Assembly (NCBI RefSeq): GCF_001642475.1
Contig: NW_019173985.1
Location: 124,001-188,000 of the forward strand
DNA from: Fonsecaea monophora
Lineage: Eukaryota > Ascomycota > Eurotiomycetes > Chaetothyriales > Herpotrichiellaceae
Direction: 5' to 3'
Length of the DNA: 64,000 bases
Numbering within the stretch: position 1 is the first letter of the stretch; every line of letters begins with the position of its first letter. Both the position numbers and the translations under genes were made by a program. Below the pieces are notes generated by a model, which was not told the origin of the DNA, did not search any database, and saw only the letters and a program-made list of their open reading frames with translations. Positions 1-10,399 of this stretch are shown here, piece by piece.

Positions 1-1693
1 TGCGATACCAGTATATTGATCTCTTGGACAAGTCGAGAGAGCGGATAGCAAAACTCCTCAACGTCCCGACGGACGAGTGTGTTTTCGTCCAAAATGCTAC
101 GTCCGGTAGGTGCATCATAACATTTGATCTCTCATCGATGTGTCTAATTCTGCAGGTGTCAATACCGTCTTGCGCAATCTCCAGTACAAGGAGAAGGACT
201 GTATCATTTATTTCGATACCGTCTATGGGGCCGTTGAGAAGACGCTGGCTTCCATCGTTGAGACAAACCCGCAACTCCAACTTCGCAAGGTCGGACACGG
301 ACAAGACTTTGCCTATTCACTTCCTTGCACGCATTCCGAGATCCTCAATGCTCTGTCACAAACGATATCGCGAGTCTTGTACGATGGATTAAATCCCAAG
401 GTTTGTCTTTTTGAGACGATAGTGTCTTTACCGGGTGTACGGTTCCCTTTTGAAAGGATCACGAAAATGTGCAAAGAATATGGGATTCTTAGTTTGATTG
501 ACGGAGCACACGGAGTCGGTCAGATACCTCTAAATCTGTCCCAGCTCGATGCCGACTTTTTTGTCAGCAACTGCCACAAGTAAGTGGAATCGGCGTCCGA
601 CAGAAGCCTGTCTCCCGATGACGGGCCCTGTTTGCGGTATCTGACATGACACAGATGGCTTTATACCCCACGAGGCTGTGCTGTATTCCACGTGCCCAAG
701 CGTAACCAACACCTCATTCGAACCACCTTTCCGACCTCACATGGCTTTGTGCCCCTGGAAAACTCGCCAATCCGAAACCCTCTTCCACCAAGCGACAAAT
801 CGGCTTTTGTCAATCTATTTCAGTTCGTCGCGACTGCAGACAACACCCCTTATTATTGTGTCCCTGCAGCCCTCAACTTTAGGCAGAATTTATGCGGCGG
901 CGAGGAGGCCATCTATAACTATATCAGGGACATTGCTCAAAGAGGAGCCGACCTTCTAGCCATGCTTCTCGGAACTGAAGTCATGGACGATTTGGATGCG
1001 GGATACGGATTGCGAACCATGGGAAGCTACGAGGCCAGTGATAAACGCGACGGCGGACGAATAGGCTGGGCTGGTGGCATTAGGGACTGTGCCATGGCCA
1101 ATGTGCTCCTGCCAATCACCATCATCGGCGCCTATTCCAGGGGCAGCATCAGCATGGGACCTGGTGGAGCCGGGAGTGCGGGTGGTCTCTCTCCCGCTTT
1201 TCGACAGTCATCGTACGGGTTCCCTAGTGCAAGTGTCGCTTCGCAGCTTCGATCGTCTTCTGTCAGCTCAGGAAATCTCGGCGAACCCAGACGTTCCAAT
1301 TCACCTCTCAATTCCCCGAGTCTACATTCAGCAGGTCCGATCGTGATTCAGGAAGCAGACGTAGCCACCCACATTGCTTGGATGGAAAAGACCCTGGTGG
1401 ATGAGTTCAACACGTTTGTCGCCATCTACGAATACGACGGCAAACTCTGGACCCGAATCTCTGGCCAAATCTACCTGGAGCTCAAAGACTTTGAATGGCT
1501 TGGAGGAGTGCTCAAAACGCTGTGTGAACGAGTCCGAAGCGGGGAGTCTTTGCGGGGAAGAGCAAGGACTCCGGGAATTGAAAAGGCGGAGTTCGAGGCC
1601 CTGAGCCTGAAGACACCCTTCGCCTCGAGACAAAACACCGGTGAGGTGATGAAGCGGTTCGATGTCACCCAGGGTGGATGGGTCAATGCATGA
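1..1693 (+). CDS. PLP-dependent class V aminotransferase-like enzyme (isopenicillin-N-epimerase/LolT or hercynylcysteine lyase type), 5'-truncated
   Basis: The reading frame is open from the first bases of the window, so the true start lies to the left. Three exons join cleanly: ..105, 156-579 and 655-1693, with introns 106-155 (gtaggt..cag) and 580-654 (gtaagt..cag). The fold-type I PLP signature is visible: LIDGAHGVGQ (Asp to the pyridine nitrogen, and His) followed by SNCHKWLYTPRG, whose Lys should form the Schiff base. The codon of that Lys is split by the second intron. The C-terminal domain contains a Ser/Gly/Pro-rich insertion of about 60 residues (bases 1156-1340) not expected in the family core. 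The family covers cysteine desulfurase-like, epimerase-like and ergothioneine C-S lyase enzymes, so the substrate cannot be named. The family call is strong; the reaction is inferred. Confidence 0.85.
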
Positions 1694-3009
1694 ATGATGA
1701 GGTGTTTCAGCCGGTCAATTGCGACCACGACGCTTTGGTCGTTTCACCGTCTTTTTATCTTTTAATCATCTGGCGTCTGGGGCAAGACCGAGGAGATGCA
1801 AGGAGGTCGCAAACAATCAGGTGCCAGTTGTCACCAATGAAGGCATAGTGGCGGAGAAGAGCAACGGGCGATTGACGTGGTGAGGTTGTACATGTTTGTC
1901 ATGAGAAATGCCCTGGGTACCATTACTTGTACTGTTTCCATTGAATCCCACTGGGCCACAGGGCAGGTTTGGATGAGTTTGTGTGGTCGCATGGCGTCAA
2001 GGATCGAGACAATTCCGCCATTTGAAGTCTGAGGAACCTGGCAGACTCGGTCCTGGGAAACCCGGAGAAATGCTCCGTCGAGGGGCGGAGCTGCTAGTGC
2101 GTCTCTAGCGCCACTCTAGTGCCACCTTTGAAAACTTTGATGCCGCACGTGAGTGGCTCCTGGCCAATTGCCAAGGCACTATAGGGCGCTATTACCCCAG
2201 ATTTTGGTCCGCCCATGTCCGCCCAGACCGCCGAGTCCCGCCCTCCGGTCATTTTTCACAGCGAAAACTTTTCCTCCTACGTAATCTCAACCTCTTGTTG
2301 ACAACACGTTATTCAAGTCGCGCCTCTCGCTGGTGAGTCTCTTCTCCTTGGGGCCTGCTCCCTCGTGGCGTCATGTTAGGTTTCGTTACGTGTTGCTCCC
2401 CGGTCTCCTTGTAAGCATTCCATTGTTTGAACGCCACGGATTATTCCAGCCACCTGACCACCCAGAGCAGCCGACCTTCCCTTTGCCGCCTACGTCTTTC
2501 TTTGGGTGGCCACTGGCAATCCCGTGAATATCCCTCCTTTGCAATCGATGATGCTTTCGGAAGTCTGGCCGCGGTCCTCTTTTCACCTTGGGCAGAGAGG
2601 CCAACGAACAAAAGGTAGCCGTGGCAGCCCACAAATCCGGGGCCAGAGTGATTCATAGCCTTCCGTTAACTGCTTAGTGGACAAGTCAAGGCTCTGCAAA
2701 CCGGTGGTACGTATTACTCACAGTTTTGGCCTCTCCTGCCAATGTCCGTCGTCCATCCGAAACTGAAAAGGAATGACACAGAACTTCCTTGCACTCTCGT
2801 CCCCTTTCCCATGTTTCTATTACCCCCATTTTTCATAATTTTTTCCTAACCTGTGCTCTTTGATCACCTTGTTTTGTTTACCCTGCATCTTTTCCCCGGG
2901 GTCACTGGTGGAGTTCGCTCAGACTACCTTTTGTGGCATTCTTTGGTCATCGGGGAACAATCTAGAGCAATTTTTCTTAAGAGGGGAGCACGGTTGAACA
3001 TAAGCCATC
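1694..3009. other. Intergenic region, 1.3 kb
   Basis: This holds the 3' flank of the aminotransferase and the promoter/leader of the F-box gene. Only short unconvincing ORFs of up to 82 codons are present. A gtgagt donor-like site near 2333 could belong to a spliced leader, but I cannot show it. No repeat or RNA gene was seen. Confidence 0.5.
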
Positions 3010-5189
3010 ATGTTGTCCCCCGACCTTCCAGACCGTGGCCCATGCTCAAACCACAACAACACTTCCAGTACTACTATTCCCCGGATTCACGAAAAGCCTG
3101 AGGAATTACTGTTATTCAAAGCTCATTATCACCATCTCATTGAACCCCCCGAAGACATGACCGCTTCTAGAAAGTTCTCATATGCGTCGGTCAAAGAAGA
3201 AACAGGTACGTGATGACCATCACACCGTATTAGGGTCATAGAAGCTGACCACCATCGCCCACAGATGATGGCCTTCCCCAGTCATTTGGGTCGTCCCTGT
3301 CATCTCAGGACCTCGAGGAAGTTGAGTGGATAGCGTGGCCCTGCAGTCAGTGGTGCAAGACCAAGGGTCTGTGCTCGTATCACTTCGATGGCTCACACGA
3401 GGATCATGTCCGGACAAGACTAGAGGGATATGCTCGCAACAACCCGAGGAAGTTGGAAAAGATCCTAGACGAGTTGGAGAAGCGGCGAGCGGCACAAAAG
3501 TTGTTCAACCTCCCCTTCGCCAAAGAGATTACTCGGGTTCATCCTCGTCCGGCCGATTTCAGTCTCGAGGTATGGAGAGAGAAGGTTAGAGACTCTATCC
3601 GACTGGGGGCCGAGTCAGCAATTATCGACGACTCCGACGACACCCAGTCCGTGATCTCGACCACATCGCGCGAGGGCTATCCTTTTTTGGAGGCTATGCC
3701 GGAGGAGATTCTCGAGCTCATCCTCTCTTATGTGACGGTTGACCACACGGCAGACCCCTACGCTCGGCCTCATGTTGACCTGGCGAGCTGTTCACTCGTG
3801 TCCAAGAAGATTCAGGCGGCGGCCGTGCGGGTGTTGTATCGACATGTCTCGATCCCACAATCGAGAGCCTTTGCCAAACTCATGCGAAGTCTCAAGACCA
3901 CACCCCAGCTCGGAGAATTGGTGCAGTGGTTGGACTTTTCTCATTACTCCAACATGGGCTTTGGCAGCGCCCGCAACACTCGCAACCAGACGCCCTTCTT
4001 GAAGCCCGAGACGCTCAACGCATGCTTGGATGTCATGCCGAACTTGCAAGCGTTCTTGGTCCACGAGCACGTAGACGAAGAACTCGACGCTAACATCCTC
4101 TCCAAACTATTCAACATGCCTCTTATGCAGGCCATGGACTTTTGTGCCTGCTCCTCTCGGCCTTTCGCAGAGGCCTTTACCTCTGTCACCACGCGACTCT
4201 CCACTCCCCTCAAAAGCCTGAAACGGCTGTCGTTGCATGAATGCACCACACTGCAAGAACCTGTTTTCGAATCTCTCCTCCCGCTGCTTGAGAACCTCAC
4301 CCATCTGGACGTCGCACATACCCTCATCAACGACAAGGCTCTCATGTCGATCCCGCACACCGCCAGAATCACGCACCTGAACATCGAGCGCTGCACGCGC
4401 CTCACGGGCTCTGGCGTCGTCAAGTTTTTGACTACCCATCCCGCGGTCAGGGGCAATGTCGTCTATCTGAACCTGGCCGCCGACGCATCGCGGCATAGAC
4501 TGCTCTCCGAAGACAACGTCACCCGGTTGCTGCGATCCTTGCCTCCGAGTCTACGGTCCCTCAACCTGGGCGGTGCCAAGGTCAATGCCTCACACATCCC
4601 GGCGCTGAGAGTTCTCTCCACGCACCTGGAGGAACTCGGGCTACGTGGCGCGGACCTCAGCCTGGGCAGCGACATCATGCGCCTGTTCAAGCCTTCTTCT
4701 CCATCCGCGCCCTCCGAAGGTGAGGATCACGTCATGGACAAGACCTCTGTCGCCACCGCAGCAGGATCATCATCTGATGACTCATCGCCCGCCGCCGCGG
4801 CGTCACACCACCAGCACCAGCCCAGCACGCTTCGCTACCTCGACCTCACGTCCGTCCGCTCCGTCACGCAGCTCTCCCTGTCCTACTCCCCCTCGGCCCT
4901 CACGAACAAGGACACCCTCCCCCTCGAGGTCATCGAGCTCGGCAGCGACGTGTTGCAGGAGATCAAGCGACGCACCGCGCACGTCCGCGACCGCAGCAAA
5001 CTCGAGTGGGTCGTCAAGGAGCTCGGCCGACGCGGCTGGTTCGTGCGGCAGCCAGTGCCGGGGTCCAACGTCGACAACGGCGCCCGGGCCTGGAAGATGG
5101 GCGCGCGCTGGTGGGGCATGCGCAAGATCCCCATGGTCGAGCAAGACGTCGGTGGCATGTACGGGTATTTCATGTTCAAGCGGTCATGA
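3010..5189 (+). CDS. F-box and leucine-rich-repeat protein
   Basis: Predicted protein of 706 aa from two exons (3010-3205 and 3265-5189; intron gtacgt..cacag, 59 bp, which places GAT over the junction). An F-box-like segment (FLEAMPEEILELILSYV, near residue 207) is followed by the usual LASCSLVSKKIQAAAVRVLY region. Degenerate leucine-rich repeats follow from about residue 380 to 540 (LKRLSLHECTTL, LTHLDVAHTLI, ITHLNIERCTRL). F-box proteins link substrates to SCF ubiquitin ligases through Skp1, with LRRs as the usual substrate-binding part; the substrate here is unknown. The N-terminal 150 residues are not recognised but include a Cys-rich stretch (PCSQWCKTKGLC). A Ser/Ala/His-rich loop lies near bases 4680-4820. 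The start at 3010 is the first ATG in frame and gives a continuous protein. The 3' side faces the HET gene. Confidence 0.85.
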
Positions 5190-5265
5190 AACCCCTCTAT
5201 CCCTACCTCCTCGACTCTGAACCTGATTTTAACCATTTTTTTTGTGGATGTTTCATCTCGAATTT

Positions 5266-5300
5266 GGCATGGCATGGCATGGCGTGGTATAGCATAGCTA
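5266..5300. repeat. Degenerate pentamer tandem repeat (GGCAT)n
   Basis: Seven consecutive 5-bp units: GGCAT three times, then GGCGT, GGTAT, AGCAT and AGCTA. It is read directly from the sequence in the 3' flank of the F-box gene. Confidence 0.85.
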
Positions 5301-5426
5301 GCGACTTTGTTTTTCCATCTCTTCCAGGAAGCGATCATTGACATTTCTCAGGTTATTCTTTTGGCGGTTTATTTTGGTTTTGTTGGTACTCGGTAGCGGG
5401 GACAAGGACAGGTCAGGTCAGGGTAT

Positions 5427-5456
5427 GACATGACATGACATGACATGGCATAGCAT
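5427..5456. repeat. Pentamer tandem repeat (GACAT)n
   Basis: Six consecutive 5-bp units: GACAT four times, then GGCAT and AGCAT. It has the same unit family as the tract at 5266-5300, about 130 bp away, which suggests a shared origin or repeated slippage. Confidence 0.85.
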
Positions 5457-6046
5457 CTCATTACATCTCATGGTACGGTCTTGCAGCATCATAGCATAGC
5501 TTGGTCTGATATGGTATACATGCATACATATGCATTGTACGAGACTCATGGATGGATGGATGGATTGGAACGAAAAGGGTTCCCCACAGAAAAACAACGG
5601 GCGTTTTATGTTTTTTGAATCTTTTTGCTTGGTTATATATATCAGTTGATGGTCGTTTGTTATTGTTTGTTCATCTACCACACCACACACAACACCCACA
5701 TGAGACTTACGACCTGACACGAACAACAAATCACTTCACATTTCAGCATGGCATATCTTAGCATAGCGCAACAAGGAACAGCACAACACAGCACAGCAAG
5801 GAGACCTAGTCATTGATATCAAGCGACGGCGTCTTCCTGGATATGGATGAATCTTTTCTCTTTTCTCTATCTTGGGTTGGTTGATAGGGGAGTGGTTCAT
5901 AGTGTAATACAACATCGTATCATATCAATAGATCATAAATCATATTTTTCTGTTGCTATTCATGACTATATGAAATATTCGACATTGATATATGGCCCGT
6001 CTTCTTCATTCAGGCCATACATTGGCTTGACTGCCCTCCTCATCCC

Positions 6047-8110
6047 TCATCCTATCCGCACCGTCACGTTTTCCCACTTGGACAAAAAGTCGGCTGGCCT
6101 CAGACGCTCCAGGTACGTGAGCGACAGAATCGCCGACAGGCGGATGGTCCCGACACGCTCAAAGGGCCGATCTGTCCCGTTCACGGCCGCCACCACCAGC
6201 AAGGGCGCCGAGCGATCCAGGTCGTGGCCCTTGGACCGGTCCACAAAGTCGAGGGCGAGAACGGTGCCGCACGTCTCGAGGCGGCTGAGTGCGGTGTCCG
6301 AGCACAGTTCCGTGTCGATGGGCACGGATCTCTCGGTCAAGCCGCACACAAAGTTCGCCCGGACGCGCTGCGTGGGTGATGGGTTGCGGACCAGGTTGCG
6401 TAGGCGACAGCCTCGACTCCTCACGCGCAGAACCCGGGGCATCTCGTCCACGGCGGCCTCGGTGAAGCGCGACACGTCCTTCAGGCTCACCGCGTCGCCC
6501 GTGTCGCATGCTTGTAGGCCGACCTCCACGTCGTTAGACCACGAGCCTTCCGCGGCGTGTTGGCCCAGAGAGATCGGGACCACCTTGCCGCCGCTCCAGC
6601 CTACCCAGGACCAACTCGGAAAGCAATCTTGCCGGCTCTCGGTGTGACGTCTGGTCCAGAGAAGTGAGAGGGCAAACAGTGCGTCGGGCGAAAGCATGTC
6701 GTCCCTCCACCTCCTGCCGGGTGGGATGGGCATGCCGTAGATTTGGCGCAGGTTAGACGACTCTTTGAGCAGTGACGGTTCTTCGAGAAGACCAAGCACT
6801 GCATTCAGCCGGTCTGACTCGTATGTTAGACTCCGTCTCGAAACTTGGGAGATGTGCTCCCAGGCGGTGTCAAACCCGTCCAGTTCGTGTTTGGGACTGC
6901 CAGTAGAGGTTACGGTTGGTTCAACCAAAAGCTCCTCGAGCGAGCTGTGGGCGGCGACCGTCTCACATGTCGACGATGTCATGCACTTGAAGTACAATTG
7001 CTGACGCGTAAAGTACAACCGACGCCTCGATGAGACTTCCTCCTGGTGTGTCCACGCTCGAGTTATGTATTTCGAGCGATACCTTGCCGACTCGAGCGTG
7101 CCCATGGTGGATATCAGGCGACAACTCCCGATCTCGACACAAGGCTGTTCTTCGCACCGGACGGTGCTGACGCCCGGAAGACCATCATCTGCACTCTCCC
7201 CGTGGAGCGCAATGATGGTCAACTGAGCGGCACGGTAGAATGAGGCCATATCCTTTAGGTCACGATGAAACTCGTGCTTGTTGTTACGCCGAATGCAGAG
7301 CCGGTCAACCCAGAGATATCGAAAGTTGAGAGCTTTGGTGACCGAAATGGCATCCTCTACTACCTGTGGCAACAAAGCCAGGTCATCGTTAGTTCCATGG
7401 ATCCCGCTCGGACAGGAAGCTGTCGACGCTGAACCCCAGACATAGCTCAGAGCCGTGTACTCGACACTACCATAATTGCGAACAAGCCTTCTATCATGAC
7501 AGTCAAACAGCCACCTGGGATAAGCGGTAGAGTTGGCGGAGGCCTTTGAGCATTGCGGGTGAAGTCTCCTGCAAGTCGCTATCCAACTGCTTACAGCCTC
7601 AAAATTGATGGAATTGGCGTCTATCTGGTGCCCCTGTAAACGGACAGGGGTGGACTCCTGATCAATGGGTAGTATAAGACCAGCATCCCGCAGGAGACAG
7701 GTGGAATCAGAGATGAGTTGACGCTTTTCGAGGTTCTCATACCGGTTGAGAACCTTTGCCAACGGCAGTTCTCGATCTGTGCCAACAACCCCAAAGACCA
7801 CGTCAGGATGTAGGCAGTCAAGAAGCGACACACCGCAGCGAGTACACAGATGATATATCTTCAGAAAGGTTAGGATCGGTTTAGGTGATCGCGGGCTGTT
7901 GTGGGCGATATGTCCCAGGAACCTGCAAAGCGGACACGAGGGCTCGTACCCCTTGTCGAGCTTGATCACTGTCACGGGTGTAGAATCACTCTGAGAAAGG
8001 GCAAACACCCTCTCCAAGTCCAATGATGCACATTTTCTGCAAAAGGCCTGAGAGTCTTCCCGTTTGCGATAAGGCTGAGGATGGGTGGTGATATGACTTG
8101 CATCCGCCAT
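6047..8110 (-). CDS. HET-domain (heterokaryon incompatibility) protein
   Basis: Intronless gene of 687 aa. I start it at the ATG at 8110; the frame is open a little further upstream, but only through a TTG. The HET domain is clear: YTALSYVWG (residues 218-226), a middle block with FRYLWVDRLCI (about 263-273), and an FYRAAQLTIIAL block near residue 290. The N-terminus holds CxxC pairs (C24/C27, C59/C62, C89/C92) that could bind metal, as seen in some HET proteins. HET proteins can trigger programmed cell death when incompatible fungal strains fuse, or act in related defence-like roles; many paralogues exist and this one's partner is unknown. The C-terminal half has no domain I recognise. It is convergent with the F-box gene and borders a 2.3 kb gene-poor stretch, a common setting for this fast-evolving family. 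Confidence 0.92.
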   Translation of the reverse strand: MADASHITTHPQPYRKREDSQAFCRKCASLDLERVFALSQSDSTPVTVIKLDKGYEPSCPLCRFLGHIAHNSPRSPKPILTFLKIYHLCTRCGVSLLDCLHPDVVFGVVGTDRELPLAKVLNRYENLEKRQLISDSTCLLRDAGLILPIDQESTPVRLQGHQIDANSINFEAVSSWIATCRRLHPQCSKASANSTAYPRWLFDCHDRRLVRNYGSVEYTALSYVWGSASTASCPSGIHGTNDDLALLPQVVEDAISVTKALNFRYLWVDRLCIRRNNKHEFHRDLKDMASFYRAAQLTIIALHGESADDGLPGVSTVRCEEQPCVEIGSCRLISTMGTLESARYRSKYITRAWTHQEEVSSRRRLYFTRQQLYFKCMTSSTCETVAAHSSLEELLVEPTVTSTGSPKHELDGFDTAWEHISQVSRRSLTYESDRLNAVLGLLEEPSLLKESSNLRQIYGMPIPPGRRWRDDMLSPDALFALSLLWTRRHTESRQDCFPSWSWVGWSGGKVVPISLGQHAAEGSWSNDVEVGLQACDTGDAVSLKDVSRFTEAAVDEMPRVLRVRSRGCRLRNLVRNPSPTQRVRANFVCGLTERSVPIDTELCSDTALSRLETCGTVLALDFVDRSKGHDLDRSAPLLVVAAVNGTDRPFERVGTIRLSAILSLTYLERLRPADFLSKWENVTVRIG

Positions 8111-10399
8111 GACACCCAGGACGAAGGAGATGTAGTTGGACAAGATATTACAGAGAGTGTGTGGCTCTCAGACTATGCGAAGATATCGAACCGTAATGGC
8201 GATATCGAGGTGAGGTGGTGCTGTTCATTCCCCCTTCGATCCATTCCAATGCACAGTGGCGCAGCCCCAGGCGGCCATCTCCTACCAAAATCCAAGGGTA
8301 TTTGGTCGCTTAAGGACAGCCAATGATAAATGAGACGATGAAGTGTTTGGAAAGGCTGGCTCTCGACATGTCCATCTTAAAGGGGTTTAGACCGACGCAA
8401 GGCAACTGAAATACCTGAGCAGATGGGAGAGTCGAGGAAGGACTTCGAGGGTTGAGTCGTAGAAGACACTGAGACAGCTGCGTCGCCTATTGGGCCTGGG
8501 CAAAGTCTGGGTCAGAGCCAGTCTCTGCTGGCGACATGGGTCTGTGCTGTACTGAGTAGAGATAGATCAGTGGGAAGCTTAGACTCGTGAAAGGCGACCA
8601 CGGCCCTTGCTGAACCACTCAGCCTCATTATAGATCGCAATGACGTCAGAGGGCAAAGGGCTAGCCCTTTGCAGGTCGGTTACTTTAATCGTACAGGGAA
8701 GGTTTCGCGATGTGCTCACTGCCATTCTGCTCAAAGTTCAATATAGTAGGCAAACTATACGGCTGAATACTGCTCGATTGGCGATTCGAGTGGGGAGGGA
8801 GAACCTCGGCGGTGCATTGTTACATATCGTATAGATCAATTCATCCTTCATATTGTACAACCCCAAAGATGTCTTCTCGACGAATTGGCCAAGGACTTCA
8901 ATCAAGTCATGTTCAGACTGCTCGGTGTTCGCGTTGACGATGCTAGACTCCTTTCTAGCCCAGATATATGATGTGCGTGAAGCAGTTATCAGTTCCCGGC
9001 GCCGTCCATTCCACGCTATGCTCATGTGCTCCGTCTTTCCACCAATCTGTAGGCCAAATTGAGCAGATTGCCACACCTCGACCAGCACGAGCGGTCATTT
9101 TGCGTCCACATTCTTAATAACTTGTATTTATACAGCCTGGCGAAGTATGAATCCTCCTCTAATATTGAGCATGCTCCAGCCAAAACAGCCTGTAGACCGC
9201 TCCTGTAGATCCCAGGAAAGCGATGCTCGGATGGGTTGATAGTGCTAGTGGCCCATCACAGAATTGTCCCTTCACACTAGACAGTCCTTTCACGTCTTTT
9301 TCTTCGGTCCCGAGATCAGTGGATATAAGCGACCGAGATGGTGGTTTATCGTGGATTTGCCCTTTGGCGGGGGTTTCTGGCAGCGAACAAGTCAGTCGTC
9401 TGTAAGGTAATGGTCGCAAGACCACTTCAGAAGTGCGGATGCGCAACGTACAGGTGAGTCCATGCAGTCTCTCAGAGCTTTCTCAAGGTGTCCGCAGCCT
9501 CCTGAAGCGGCGCCTGCGGCCCAGCAGTCTAGAAAGAATCATGTCAGCAAGCTTTTGCAAGTATTATAGAGTTCCTTCCTGCGCTTTGCACTGGATTGGT
9601 GGCGAGCCATATTTTCTGCGTCCACTCGACAATATCATCCTAGCTCTTACGGTGGTGGATCTTCCACGTCGCACAAAATATCTTGACCACCCTCCAGTCC
9701 ACCTAGGGAAAAGGCAATTGGCACAGACATACTCAGCATAGCAGTCATGGGCCCTAGACATGGATTCGGCTCTTGCTTGTCTGGGTGTCTGATCTTTAAC
9801 CGTGACACGGTCTGGAGGCGAACTGGGTTGATTGCTGTCGAGGAGCCACGGGGAGGCATCCTGTTGGAGGGTTCGCAAGTCTCTGCCGAGAACGGGATGT
9901 AAGAGTGAAAGGTCGACGGAGGTAGCAGAGCTGTACAGTTCTGCGCTCCTGAGACCGGTGATTGGAGTTCAAAGCAGTTTCGTCAGTTGAACAATGCGCG
10001 CTTGTTGAGAGGACACGCTGAAGTACAAAGATCGTGACCTATGAACAGCTGCTCAAACCTCTCGAGACCCCAAGTCGACGAAGAAAGAAAACTGCATTGG
10101 TGTGTTGAGTAAAAGTGGAAGCTGCGGCTAAACTTCGGCAACGAGGCTGCAGCCTCGTCTGGGATACAGGGATTGTGCACGACGAACACCACGGAAACTC
10201 ACGATAATGCTGCTCAATGTTTTGGGTTGACGGATCAACAAGTCGAGACGAAAAGGATATGACTTTCAATGTCAAAGATGGACTGAAGTAAGTTCATACG
10301 TTGTATGCACACTCTATCTGAAATACATGCTGCCCAGAAGGCGGAGTTGGCCTTCAAAGCAATCGTGACACTGGCAACTAAACTCCTCGCGGACCTCCA
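8111..10399. other. Gene-poor stretch, 2.3 kb
   Basis: Lies between the 5' end of the HET gene and the 3' end of the QutA-like gene. Open frames are short (up to 116 codons, e.g. 8738-9088 on the minus strand) and match no family I know, and I could not join them into a longer gene. It may contain a decayed gene, a non-coding transcript or only promoter sequence. No tandem repeat, tRNA or transposon ends were noticed. Confidence 0.5.

Larger units (their letters stand above)
5190..6046. other. Convergent intergenic region rich in pentamer repeats
   Basis: Shared 3' region of the F-box gene (+) and the HET gene (-). It is AT-rich and contains several runs of a degenerate RRCAT pentamer (listed separately) plus isolated copies near 5484-5500 and 5745-5764. 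No credible coding sequence. The 266-codon plus-strand frame entering at 5847 lies mostly antisense to the HET gene. Confidence 0.6.

Noticed and set aside
5847..6647. 266-codon plus-strand open frame
   Set aside because: Mostly antisense to the HET gene, Arg/Ser-rich and without any family motif; explained as a shadow of a GC-rich coding strand.
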